DNA from: Galeopsis tetrahit | Lineage: Eukaryota; Streptophyta; Magnoliopsida; Lamiales; Lamiaceae | Assembly: GCA_963675135.1 (NCBI GenBank) | Contig: OY776124.1 | Span: 2,215,001-2,279,000, forward strand | Length of the DNA: 64,000 nucleotides | Direction: 5' to 3' | In this document: positions 37,701-48,600 of the stretch, piece after piece | Position numbering within the stretch: the stretch's first letter is position 1 | How the letters are laid out: the number at the start of each line of letters is the position of its first letter | Notes under the pieces: model-generated | What the model was told of the DNA's origin: nothing | Seen by the model: the letters and a program-made list of their open reading frames with translations, nothing else | Databases searched by the model: none | Program-made: the position numbers and the translations under genes

Positions 37701-38226
37701 CCTCGGGTGCGGAGTTTTTTACGTCGACGCCAATAGCCAAATTGCGCGCACGTTTGTGCGCCGTTTTTACAAAGTTTTCAGATTGCCTCTCGGGTTTGCA
37801 TTTCTAGCTGAATTGGCCATAGAATCAATTGTGTCGAGACGGTTTTTGAATTTGAGGCCTCGGGTGCGGAGTTTTTGACGTCGTCGCCCATAGTCAAATT
37901 GCGCGCACGCTTTTGCGCCGTTTTTACAAAGTTTTCAGATTGCCTCTCGGGTTTGCATTACTAGCTGAATTGGCCATAGAATTGATTGTGTCGAGACTGT
38001 TTTTGAATTTGAGGCCTCGGGTGCGGAGTTTTTGACGTCGTCGCCCATAGCTAAATTGCGCGCACGCTTGTGCGCCGTTTTTACAAAGTTTTCAAATTGC
38101 CTCTCGGGTTCGCATTTCTAGCTAAAATTGGTCATAGAATCAATTGTGTCGAGACAGTTTTTGAATTTGAGGCCTCGGGTGCGGAGTTTTTGCCGTCGTC
38201 GCCCATAGCCAAATTGCGCGGACGCT
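28787..38226. repeat. 15-monomer (2,360-bp) HOR, four units, alternating as a 30-monomer (4,720-bp) HOR
   Basis: Markers recur every 2,360 bp: m7 at 29102/31462/33822/36182, m1b at 29260/31620/33980/36340, x2 at 30361/32721/35081/37441, and AATCCATTG near 29016/31376/33736/36096. Units 1 and 3 end with m1a (GGATGCGG), m2, m3 and m4 (30519, 35239). Units 2 and 4 have the T6/GTCGAC m1a and y1-y3 in the same places (y3 at 33350 and 38070). The true period is therefore 4,720 bp. Units 2 and 4 share private TTTTGCGCC, GAGACTG, GGGTTCGC and TTTTTGCCGTCG. Unit 3 begins with y4 (33507) where unit 1 has m5 (28787). Confidence 0.9.
32564..33664. repeat. Family Y 7-mer inside 15-mer unit 2
   Basis: x1 (32564), x2 (32721), T6 m1a (32879), y1 (33036), y2 (33193), y3 (33350) and y4 (33507). 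Total length is 1,101 bp, equal to the island at 6303-7403. Private changes absent from 6303-7403 but shared with 37284-38384 include CGCTTTTGCGCC and GAGACTG, so these two copies are close relatives. Confidence 0.85.
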
Positions 38227-38384
38227 TGTGCGCCGTTTTTACAAAGTTTTCAGATTGCCTCTCGGGTTTGAATTTCCCACTGAATTGGCCATAGAATCAA
38301 TTGTGTCGAGACGGTTTTTGAATTTGAGGCCTCGGGTGCGGAGTTTTTGACGTCGTCGCCCATAGCCAAATTGCTCGCACGCTT
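37284..38384. repeat. Family Y 7-mer at the end of 15-mer unit 4
   Basis: It is the copy of 32564-33664 at an offset of 4,720 bp, with all private variants shared (CGCTTTTGCGCC, GAGACTG, GGGTTCGC, TTTTTGCCGTCG). After y4 the array continues with m1a at 38385 (private GCGCTG), where the earlier copy continues with m6 at 33665. Confidence 0.85.
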
Positions 38385-39012
38385 GTGCGCTGTTTTTACA
38401 AAGTTTTCAGATTGCCTCTCGGGTTTGAATTTCCCACTGAATTGGCCATAGAATCAATTGTGTCGAGACGGTTTTTGAATTTGAGGCCTCGGGTGCGGAG
38501 TTTTTTTACGTCGTCGCCCATAGCCAAATTGCGCGCACGCTTGTGCGCCGTTTTTACAAAGTTTTCAGATTGCCTCTCGGTTTGCATTTCTAGCTGAATT
38601 GGCCATAGAATCAATTTTGTCGAGACGGTTTTTGAATTTGAGGCCTCGGGTGCGGAGTTTTTGACGTCGTCGCCCCTAACCAAATTGCGCGCACGCTTGT
38701 GCGCCGTTTTTACAAAGTTTTCAGATTGCCATTCGGGTTTGCATCTCTAGCTGAATTGGCCATAGAATCAATTGTGTCGCGACGGTTTTTGAATTTGAGG
38801 CCTCGGGTGCGGAGTTTTTGACGTCGTCGCCCATAGTCAAATTGCGCGCACGGTTGTGCGCCGTTTTTACAAAGTTTTTAGATTGCCTCTCGGGTTTGCA
38901 TTACTAGCTGAATTGGCCATAGAATCAATTGTGTCGAGACGGTTTTTGAATTTGAGGCCTCGGGTGCAGAGTTTTTGACGTCGTCGCCCATAGCCAAATT
39001 GCGCGCAAGCTT
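38385..39012. repeat. m1a-m4 block, transition to the right domain
   Basis: m1a (38385, GCGCTG), m2, m3 (GCATCTCTAGC) and m4 (GTTTTTAGATTG), then m5 with CTTATGCGCC. The same private set occurs at 43420 and 44205 (offsets 5,035 and 5,820 bp). Sequence from here to about 39.8 kb therefore reappears at 44.2-45.6 kb. Confidence 0.82.
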
Positions 39013-41430
39013 ATGCGCCGTTTTTACAAAGTTTTCAAATTGCCTCTCGGGTTTGCATTTCTAGCTAAAATTGGTCATAGAATCAATTGTGTCGAGACGG
39101 TTTTTGAATTTGAGGCCTCGGGTGCGGAGTTTTTGACGTCGTCGCCCATAGCCAAATTGTGCGCACACTTATGCGCCGTTTTTACAAAGTTTTCAGATTG
39201 CCTCTCGGTTTTGAATTTCCCACTGAATTGGCCATAGAATCAATTGTGTCGAGACGGTTTTTGAATTTGAGGCCTCGGGTGCGGAGTTTTTGACGTCGTC
39301 GCCCAAAGCCAAATTGCGCGCACGCTTGTGCGCCGTTTTTACAAAGTTTTCAGATTGCCTCTCGGGTTTGCATTGCTAGATGAATTGGCCATAGAATCAA
39401 TTTTGTCGAGACGGTTTTTGAATTTAAGGCCTCGGGTGCGGAGTTTTTGACGTCGTCGACCATCGCCAAATTGCGCGCACGCTTGTGCGCCGTTTTTACA
39501 AAGTTTTCAGATTGCCTCTCGGGTTTGCATTTCTAGCTAAAATTGGCCATATAATCAATTGTGTCGAGACGGTTTTTGAATTTGAGCCCTCGGGTGCGGA
39601 GTTTTTTACGTCGTCGCCCATAGCCAAATTGCGCGCACACTTGTGCGCCGTTTTTACAAAGTTTTCAGATTGCCTCTCGGGTTTGAATTTCCCACTGAAT
39701 TGGCCATAGAATCAATTGTGTCGAGACGGTTTTTGAATTTGAGGCCTCGGGTGCGGAGTTTTTTACGTCGACGCCCAGAGCCAAATTGCGCGCACGTTTG
39801 TGCGCCGTTTTTACAAAGTTTTCAGATTGCCTCTCGGGTTTGCATTCCTAGCTGAATTGGCCATAGAATCAATTGTGTCGAGACGGTTTTTGAATTTGAG
39901 GCCTCGGATGCGGAGTTTTTGACGTCGTCGCCCATAGTCAAATTGCGCGCACGCTTGTGCGCCGTTTTTACAAAGTTTTCAGATTGCCTCTCGGGTTTGC
40001 ATTACTAGCTGAATTGGCCATAGAATTGATTGTGTCGAGACGGTTTTCGAATTTGAGGTCTCGGGTGCGGAGTTTTTGACGTCGTCGCCCATAGCCAAAT
40101 TGCGCGCACGCTTGTGCGCCGTTTTTACAAAGTTTTCAAATTGCCTCTCGGGTTTGCATTTCTAGCTAAAATTGGTCATAGAATCAATTGTGTCGAGACA
40201 GTTTTTGAATTTGAGGCCTCGGGTGCGGAGTTTTTGACGTCGTCGCCCATAGCCAAATTGCGCGGACGCTTGTGCGCCGTTTTTACAAAGTTTTCAAATT
40301 GCCTCTCGGGTTTGCATTTCTAGCTAAAATTGGTCATAGAATCAATTGTGTCGAGACGGTTTTTGAATTTGAGGCCTCGGGTGCGGAGTTTTTGACGTCG
40401 TCGCCCATAGCCAAATTGTGCGCACACTTATGCGCCGTTTTTACAAAGTTTTCAGATTGCCTCTCGGTTTTGAATTTCCCACTGAATTGGCCATAGAATC
40501 AATTGTGTCGAGACGGTTTTTGAATTTGAGGCCTCGGGTGCGGAGTTTTTGACGTCGTCGCCCAAAGCCAAATTGCGCGCACGCTTGTGCGCCGTTTTTA
40601 CAAAGTTTTCAGATTGCCTCTCGGGTTTGCATTGCTAGATGAATTGGCCATAGAATCAATTTTGTCGAGACGGTTTTTGAATTTAAGGCCTCGGGTGCGG
40701 AGTTTTTGACGTCGTCGACCATCGCCAAATTGCGCGCACGCTTGTGCGCCGTTTTTTCAAAGTTTTCAGATTGCCTCTCGGGTTTGCATTTCTAGCTAAA
40801 ATTGGCCATATAATCAATTGTGTCGAGACGGTTTTTGAATTTGAGCCCTCGGGTGCGGAGTTTTTTACGTCGTCGCCCATAGCCAAATTGCGCGCACACT
40901 TGTGCGCCGTTTTTACAAAGTTTTCAGATTGCCTCTCGGGTTTGAATTTCCCACTGAATTGGCCATAGAATCAATTGTGTCGAGACGGTTTTTGAATTTG
41001 AGGCCTCGGGTGCAGAGTTTTTTACGTCGACGCCCAGAGCCAAATTGCGCGCACGTTTGTGCGCCGTTTTTACAAAGTTTTCAGATTGCCTCTCGGGTTT
41101 GCATTCCTAGCTGAATTGGCCATAGAATCAATTGTGTCGAGACGGTTTTTGAATTTGAGGCCTCGGATGCGGAGTTTTTGACGTCGTCGCCCATAGTCAA
41201 ATTGCGCGCACGCTTGTGCGCCGTTTTTACAAAGTTTTCAGATTGCCTCTCGGGTTTGCATTACTAGCTGAATTGGCCATAGAATTGATTGTGTCGAGAC
41301 GGTTTTCGAATTTGAGGTCTCGGGTGCGGAGTTTTTGACGTCGTCGCCCATAGCCAAATTGCGCGCACGCTTGTGCGCCGTTTTTACAAAGTTTTCAAAT
41401 TGCCTCTCGGGTTTGCATTTCTAGCTAAAA
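39013..41430. repeat. Tandem duplication of 8 monomers (1,259 bp)
   Basis: Markers pair at 1,259 bp: 39013/40272 (m5), 39485/40744 (x2), 39643/40902 (m1a) and 40114/41373 (y3). Shared private variants include GATTGTGCGCACAC-type changes in m6 (ATTGTGCGC), GCCCAAAGCC, GCTAGATG, GAATTTAAGG, GAGCCCTC, ACGCCCAGAGCC and GGTTTTCGAATTTG. Copy 2 differs by CGTTTTTTCAAAG near 40750 and GTGCAGAG near 41010. Similarity ends near 41431, where GGTC becomes GGCC. Confidence 0.87.
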
Positions 41431-43226
41431 TTGGCCATAGAATCAATTGTGTCGAGACGGTTTTTGAATTTGAGGCCTCGGGTGCGGAGTTTTTTACGTC
41501 GACGCCCATAGCCGAATTGCGCGCACGCTTGTGCGCCGTTTTTACAATGTTTTCAGATTGCCTCGCGGGTTTGCATTGCTAGCTGAATTGGCCATAGAAT
41601 CAATTTTGTCGAGACAGTTTTTGAATTTGAGGCCTCGGGTGCGGAGTTTTTGACGTCGTCGACCATCGCCAAATTGCGCGCACGCTTGTGCGCCGTTTTT
41701 ACAAAGTTTTCAGATTGCCTCTCGGGTTTGCATTTCTAGCTAAAATTGGCCATAGAATCAATTGTGTCGAGACGGTTTTTGAATTTGAGGCCTCGGGTGC
41801 GGAGTTTTTGACGTCGTCGCCCATAGCCAAACTTGCGCGCATGGTTGTGTGCCATTTTTACAAAGTTTTCAGATTGCCTCCCAAGTTTGCATCCCTCACT
41901 GAATTGGCCATAGAATCAATTGTGTCGAGACGGTTTTTTAATTTTAGGCCTCGGGTGCGGAGTTTTTGACGTCGTCGCCCATAACCAAATTGCGCGCACG
42001 CTTGTGCGCCATTTTTACAAAGTTTTCAAATTGCCTCTCGGGTTTGCATTTCTAGCTAAAATTGGTCATAGAATCAATTGTGTCGAGACGGTTTTTGAAT
42101 TTGAGGCCTCGGGTGCGGAGTTTTTGACTTCGTCGCCCATAGCCAAATTGCGCGCACGCTTGTGCGCCGTTTTTACAAAGTTTTCAGATTGCCTCTCGGG
42201 TTTGAATTTCCCACTGAATTGGCCATAGAATCAATTGTGTCGAGACGGTTTTTGAATTTGAGGCCTCGGGTGCGGAGTTTTTTACGTCGACGCCCATAGC
42301 CAAATTGCGCGCACGCTTGTGCGCCGTTTTTACAAAGTTTTCAGATTGCCTCTCGGGTTTACATTGCTAGCTGAATTGGCCATAGAATCAATTTTGTCGA
42401 GACGGTTTTTAAATTTGAGGCCTCGGGTGCGGAGTTTTTGACGTCGTCGCCCATAACCAAATTGCGCGCACGCTTGTGCGCCATTTTTACAAAGTTTTCA
42501 AATTGCCTCTCGGGTTTGCATTTCTAGCTAAAATTGGTCATAGAATCAATTGTGTCGAGACGGTTTTTGAATTTGAGGCCTCGAGTGCGGAGTTTTTGAC
42601 TTCGTCGCCCATAGCCAAATTGCGCGCACGCTTGTGCGCCGTTTTTACAAAGTTTTCAGATTGCCTCTCGGGTTTGAATTTCCCACTGAATTGGCCATAG
42701 AATCAATTGTGTCGAGACGGTTTTTGAATTTGAGGCCTCGGGTGCGGAGTTTTTTACGTCGACGCCCATAGCCAAATTGCGCGCACGTTTGTGCGCCGTT
42801 TTTACAAAGTTTTCAGATTGCCTCTCGGGTTTCCATTTCTAGCTGAATTGGCCATAGAATCAATTGTGTCGAGACGGTTTTTGAATTTGAGGCCTCGGGT
42901 GCGGAGTTTTTGACGTCGTCGCCCATAGTCAAATTGCGCGCACGCTTTTGCGCCGTTTTTACAAAGTTTTCAGATTGCCTCTCGGGTTTGCATTACTAGC
43001 TGAATTGGCCATAGAATTGATTGTGTCGAGACTGTTTTTGAATTTGAGGCCTCGGGTGCGGAGTTTTTGACGTCGTCGCCCATAGCCAAATTGCGCGCAC
43101 GCTTGTGCGCCGTTTTTACAAAGTTTTCAAATTGCCTCTCGGGTTTGCATTTCTAGCTAAAATTGGTCATAGAATCAATTGTGTCGAGACAGTTTTTGAA
43201 TTTGAGGCCTCGGGTGCGGAGTTTTT
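41431..43226. repeat. Mixed Y/m/W monomers
   Basis: This is an irregular stretch containing a y3-like monomer with CAATGTTTTCAG and CTCGCGGG, x1 and x2 types, one W monomer (starting near 41846), two copies of an m5-like monomer with CGCCATTTTTAC (near 42007 and 42480, followed by TTTTTGACTTCG), T6/GTCGAC monomers, y1 (GGGTTTCC), y2 and y3 (43105). No clean HOR period covers it. The pair near 42007 and 42480 are 473 bp (3 monomers) apart. Confidence 0.75.
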
Positions 43227-44796
43227 GCCGTCGTCGCCCATAGCCAAATTGCGCGGACGCTTGTGCGCCGTTTTTACAAAGTTTTCAGATTGCCTCTCGG
43301 GTTTGAATTTCCCACTGAATTGGCCATAGAATCAATTGTGTCGAGACGGTTTTTGAATTTGTGGCCTCGGGTGCGGAGTTTTTGACGTCGTCGCCCATAG
43401 CCAAATTGCTCGCACGCTTGTGCGCTGTTTTTACAAAGTTTTCAGATTGCCTCTCGGGTTTGAATTTCCCACTGAATTGGCCATAGAATCAATTGTGTCG
43501 AGACGGTTTTTGAATTTGAGGCCTCGGGTGCGGAGTTTTTTTACGTCGTCGCCCATAGCCAAATTGCGCGCACGCTTGTGCGCCGTTTTTACAAAGTTTT
43601 CAGATTGCCTCTCGGTTTGCATTTCTAGCTGAATTGGCCATAGAATCAATTTTGTTGAGACGGTTTTTGAATTTGAGGCCTCGGGTGCGGAGTTTTTGAC
43701 GTCGTCGCCCCTAACCAAATTGCGCGCACGCTTGTGCGCCGTTTTTACAAAGTTTTCAGATTGCCATTCGGGTTTGCATCTCTAGCTGAATTGGCCATAG
43801 AATCAATTGTGTCGCGACGGTTTTTGAATTTGAGGCCTCGGGTGCGGAGTTTTTGACGTCGTCGCCCATAGTCAAATTGCGCGCACGGTTGTGCGCCGTT
43901 TTTACAAAGTTTTTAGATTGCCTCTCGGGTTTGCATTACTAGCTGAATTGGCCATAGAATCAATTGTGTCGAGACGGTTTTTGAATTTGAGGCCTCGGGT
44001 GCGGAGTTTTTGCCGTCGTCGCCCATAGCCAAATTGCGCGGACGCTTGTGCGCCGTTTTTACAAAGTTTTCAGATTGCCTCTCGGGTTTGAATTTCCCAC
44101 TGAATTGGCCATAGAATCAATTGTGTCGAGACGGGTTTTGAATTTGTGGCCTCGGGTGCGGAGTTTTTGACGTCGTCGCCCATAGCCAAATTGCTCGCAC
44201 GCTTGTGCGCTGTTTTTACAAAGTTTTCAGATTGCCTCTCGGGTTTGAATTTCCCACTGAATTGGCCATAGAATCAATTGTGTCGAGACGGTTTTTGAAT
44301 TTGAGGCCTCGGGTGCGGAGTTTTTTTACGTCGTCGCCCATAGCCAAATTGCGCGCACGCTTGTGCGCCGTTTTTACAAAGTTTTCAGATTGCCTCTCGG
44401 TTTGCATTTCTAGCTGAATTGGCCATAGAATCAATTTTGTTGAGACGGTTTTTGAATTTGAGGCCTCGGGTGCGGAGTTTTTGACGTCGTCGCCCCTAAC
44501 CAAATTGCGCGCACGCTTGTGCGCCGTTTTTACAAAGTTTTCAGATTGCCATTCGGGTTTGCATCTCTAGCTGAATTGGCCATAGAATCAATTGTGTCGC
44601 GACGGTTTTTGAATTTGAGGCCTCGGGTGCGGAGTTTTTGACGTCGTCGCCCATAGTCAAATTGCGCGCACGGTTGTGCGCCGTTTTTACAAAGTTTTTA
44701 GATTGCCTCTCGGGTTTGCATTACTAGCTGAATTGGCCATAGAATCAATTGTGTCGAGACGGTTTTTGAATTTGAGGCCTCGGGTGCAGAGTTTTT
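43227..44796. repeat. Tandem duplication of 5 monomers (785 bp)
   Basis: The block starting with TTTTTGCCGTCG and the GCGCGGACGC dyad form at about 43227 recurs at about 44012, with m1a at 43420/44205. Shared private variants are GAATTTGTGGCC, GCGCTG, TTTTGTTGAGACGG, GCATCTCTAGC and GTTTTTAGATTG. Copy 2 has one obvious extra change, GACGGGTTTTG near 44132. Copy 1 leads into copy 2; copy 2 leads into m5 at 44833. Confidence 0.87.
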
Positions 44797-45663
44797 GACG
44801 TCGTCGCCCATAGCCAAATTGCGCGCAAGCTTATGCGCCGTTTTTACAAAGTTTTCAAATTGCCTCTCGGGTTTGCATTTCTAGCTAAAATTGGTCATAG
44901 AATCAATTGTGTCGAGACGGTTTTTGAATTTGAGGCCTCGGGTGCGGAGTTTTTGACGTCGTCGCCCATAGCCAAATTGTGCGCACACTTATGCGCCGTT
45001 TTTACAAAGTTTTCAGATTGCCTCTCGGTTTTGAATTTCCCACTGAATTGGCCATAGAATCAATTATGTCGAGACGGTTTTTGAATTTGAGGCCTCGGGT
45101 GCGGAGTTTTTGACGTCGTCGCCCAAAGCCAAATTGCGCGCACGCTTGTGCGCCGTTTTTACAAAGTTTTCAGATTGCCTCTCGGGTTTGCATTGCTAGC
45201 TGAATTGGCCATAGAATCAATTTTGTCGAGACGGTTTTTGAATTTAAGGCCTCGGGTGCGGAGTTTTTGACGTCGTCGACCATCGCCAAATTGCGCGCAC
45301 GCTTGTGCGCCGTTTTTACAAAGTTTTCAGATTGCCTCTCGGGTTTGCATTTCTAGCTAAAATTGGCCATATAATCAATTGTGTCGAGACGGTTTTTGAA
45401 TTTGAGCCCTCGGGTGCGGAGTTTTTTACGTCGTCGCCCATAGCCAAATTGCGCGCACGCTTGTGCGCCGTTTTTACAAAGTTTTCAGATTGCCTCTCGG
45501 GTTTGAATTTCCCACTGAATTGGCCATAGAATCAATTGTGTCGAGACGGTTTTTGAATTTGAGGCCTCGGGTGCGGAGTTTTTTACGTCGACGCCCAGAG
45601 CCAAATTGCGCGCACGTTTGTGCGCCGTTTTTACAAAGTTTTCAGATTGCCTCTCGGTTTTGC
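44797..45663. repeat. Segment copied from 39.0-39.8 kb
   Basis: m5 (44833, CTTATGCGCC), m6 (ATTGTGCGC), x1 (GCCCAAAGCC, GAATTTAAGG), x2 (45305, GAGCCCTC), m1a (45463) and a T6/GTCGAC monomer match 39013-39843 at an offset of 5,820 bp (37 monomers). Small differences include GCTAGCTG instead of GCTAGATG. Confidence 0.82.
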
Positions 45664-48600
45664 ATTACTAGCTGAATTGGCCGTAGAATTAATTGTGTCG
45701 AGACGGTTTTTGAATTTGAGGCCTCGGGTGCGGAGTTTTTGACGTCGTCGACCATCGCCAAATTGCGCGCACGCTTGTGCGCCGTTTTTACAAAGTTTTC
45801 AGATTGCCTCTCGGGTTTGCATTTCTAGCTAAAATTGGCCATATAATCAATTGTGTCGAGACGGTTTTTGAATTTGAGGCCTCGGGTGCGGAGTTTTTGA
45901 CGTCGTCGCCCATAGCCAAATTGCGCGCACGCTTGTGCGCCGTTTTTACAAAGTTTTCAGATTGCCTCTCGGGTTTGAATTTCCCACTGAATTGGCCATA
46001 GAATCAATTGTGTCGCGACGGTTTTTGAATTTGAGGCCTCGGGTGCGGAGTTTTTGACGTCGTCGCCCATAGTCAAATTGCGCGCACGGTTGTGCGCCGT
46101 TTTTACAAAGTTTTCAGATTGCCTCTCGGGTTTACATTGCTAGCTGAATTGGCCATAGAATCAATTTTGTCGAGACGGTTTTTGAATTTGAGGCCTCGGG
46201 TGCGGAGTTTTTGACGTCGTCGACCATCGCCAAATTGCGCGCACGCTTGTGCGCCGTTTTTACAAAATTTTCAGATTGCCTCTCGGGTTTGCATTTCTAG
46301 CTAAAATTGGCCATAGAATCAATTGTGTCGAGACGGTTTTTGAATTTGAGGCCTCGGGTGCGGAGTTTTTGACGTCGTCGCCCATAGCCAAACTTGCGCG
46401 CATGGTTGTGTGCCATTTTTACAAAGTTTTCAGATTGCCTCCCAAGTTTGCATCCCTCACTGAATTGGCCATAGAATCAATTGTGTCGAGACGGTTTTTG
46501 AATTTGAGGCCTCGGGTGCGGAGTTTTTTACGTCGTCGCCCATAGCCAAACTTGCGCGCATGGTTGTGTGCCATTTTTACAAAGTTTTCAGATTGCCTCC
46601 CAAGTTTGCATCCCTCACTGAATTGGCCATAGAATCAATTGTGTCGAGACGGTTTTTAAATTTGAGGCCTCGGGTGCGGAGTTTTTGACGTCGTCGCCCA
46701 TAACCAAATTGCGCGCACGCTTGTGCGCCATTTTTACAAAGTTTTCAAATTGCCTCTCGGGTTTGCATTTCTAGCTAAAATTGGTCATAGAATCAATTGT
46801 GTCGAGACGGTTTTTGAATTTGAGGCCTCGGGTGCGGAGTTTTTGACTTCGTCGCCCATAGCCAAATTGCGCGCACGCTTGTGCGCCGTTTTTACAAAGT
46901 TTTCAGATTGCCTCTCGGTTTTGAATTTCCCACTGAATTGGCCATAGAATCAATTGTGTCAAGACGGTTTTTGAATTTGAGGCCTCGGGTGCGGAGTTTT
47001 TTACGTCGTCGCCCATAGTCAAATTGCGCACACGGTTGTGCGCCGTTTTTACAAAGTTTTCAGATTGCCTCTCGGGTTTGCATTACTAGCTGAATTGGCC
47101 ATAGAATCAATTGTGTCGAGACGGTTTTTGAATTTGAGGCCTCGGGTGCAGAGTTTTTGACGTCGTCGCCCATAGCCAAATTGCGCGCAAGCTTGTGCGC
47201 CGTTTTTACAAAGTTTTCAAATTGCCTCTCGGGTTTGCATTTCTAGCTAAAATTGGTCATAGAATCAATTGTGTCGAGACGGTTTTTGAATTTGAGGCCT
47301 CGGGTGCGGAGTTTTTGACGTCGTCGCCCATAGCCAAATTGCGCGCACACTTGTGCGCCGTTTTTACAAAGTTTTCAGATTGCCTCTCGGGTTTGCATTT
47401 CTAGCTAAAATTGGACATAGAATCAATTGTGTCGAGACGGTTTTTGAATTTGAGGCCTCGGGTGCGGAGTTTTTTACGTCGTCGCCCATAGCCAAATTGC
47501 GCGCACGCTTGTGCGCCGTTTTTACAAAGTTTTCAGATTGCCTCTCGGGTTTGAATTTCCCACTGAATTGGCCATAAAATCAATTGTGTCGAGACGGTTT
47601 TTGAATTTGAGGCCTCGGGTGCGGAGTTTTTTACGTCGATGCCCATAGCCAAATTGCGCGCACGTTTGTGCGCCGTTTTTACAAAGTTTTCAGATTGCCT
47701 CTCGGGTTTGCATTTCTAGCTGAATTGGCCATAGAATCAATTGTGTCGAGACGGTTTTTGAATTTGAGGCCTCGGGTGCGGAGTTTTTGACGTCGTCGCC
47801 CATAGTCAAATTGCGCGCACGCTTGTGCGCCGTTTTTACAAAGTTTTCAGATTGCCTCTCGGGTTTGCATTACTAGCTGAATTGGCCATAGAATTGATTG
47901 TGTCGAGACGGTTTTTGAATTTGAGGCCTCGGGTGCGGAGTTTTTGACGTCGTCGCCCATAGCCAAATTGCGCGCACGCTTGTGCGCCGTTTTTACATAG
48001 TTTTCAAATTGCCTCTCGGGTTTGCATTTCTAGCTAAAATTGGTCATAGAATCAATTGTGTCGAGACGGTTTTTGAATTTGAGGCCTCGGGTGCAGAGTT
48101 TTTGATGTCGTCGCCCATAGCCAAATTGCGCGCACTCTTGTGCGCCGTTTTTACAAAGTTTTCAGATTGCCTCTCGGGTTTGAATTTCCCACTGAATTGG
48201 CCATAGAATCAATTGTGTCGAGACGGTTTTTGAATTTGAGGCCTCGGGTGCGGAGTTTTTTACGTCGACGCCTATAGCCAAATTGCGCGCACGCTTGTGC
48301 GCCGTTTTTACAAAGTTATCAGATTGCCTCTCGGGTTTGCATTGCTAGCTGAATTGGCCATAGAATCAATTTTGTCGAGACAGTTTTTGAATTTGAGGCC
48401 TCGGGTGCGGAGTTTTTGACGTCGTAGCCCATATCCAAATTGCGCGCAGGCTTGTGCGCCGTTTTTACAAAGTTTTCAGATTGCCTCTCGGGTTTGAATT
48501 TCCCACTGAATTGGCCATAGAATAAATTGTGTCGAAACGGTTTTTGAATTTGAGGCCTCGGGTGCGGAGTTTTTTACGTCGACGCCTATAGCCAAATTGC

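Noticed and set aside
41831..41900. Foreign insertion at the first W monomer
   Set aside because: Despite many changes, length, order of landmarks and flanks all match the satellite; it is a divergent monomer class present seven times.
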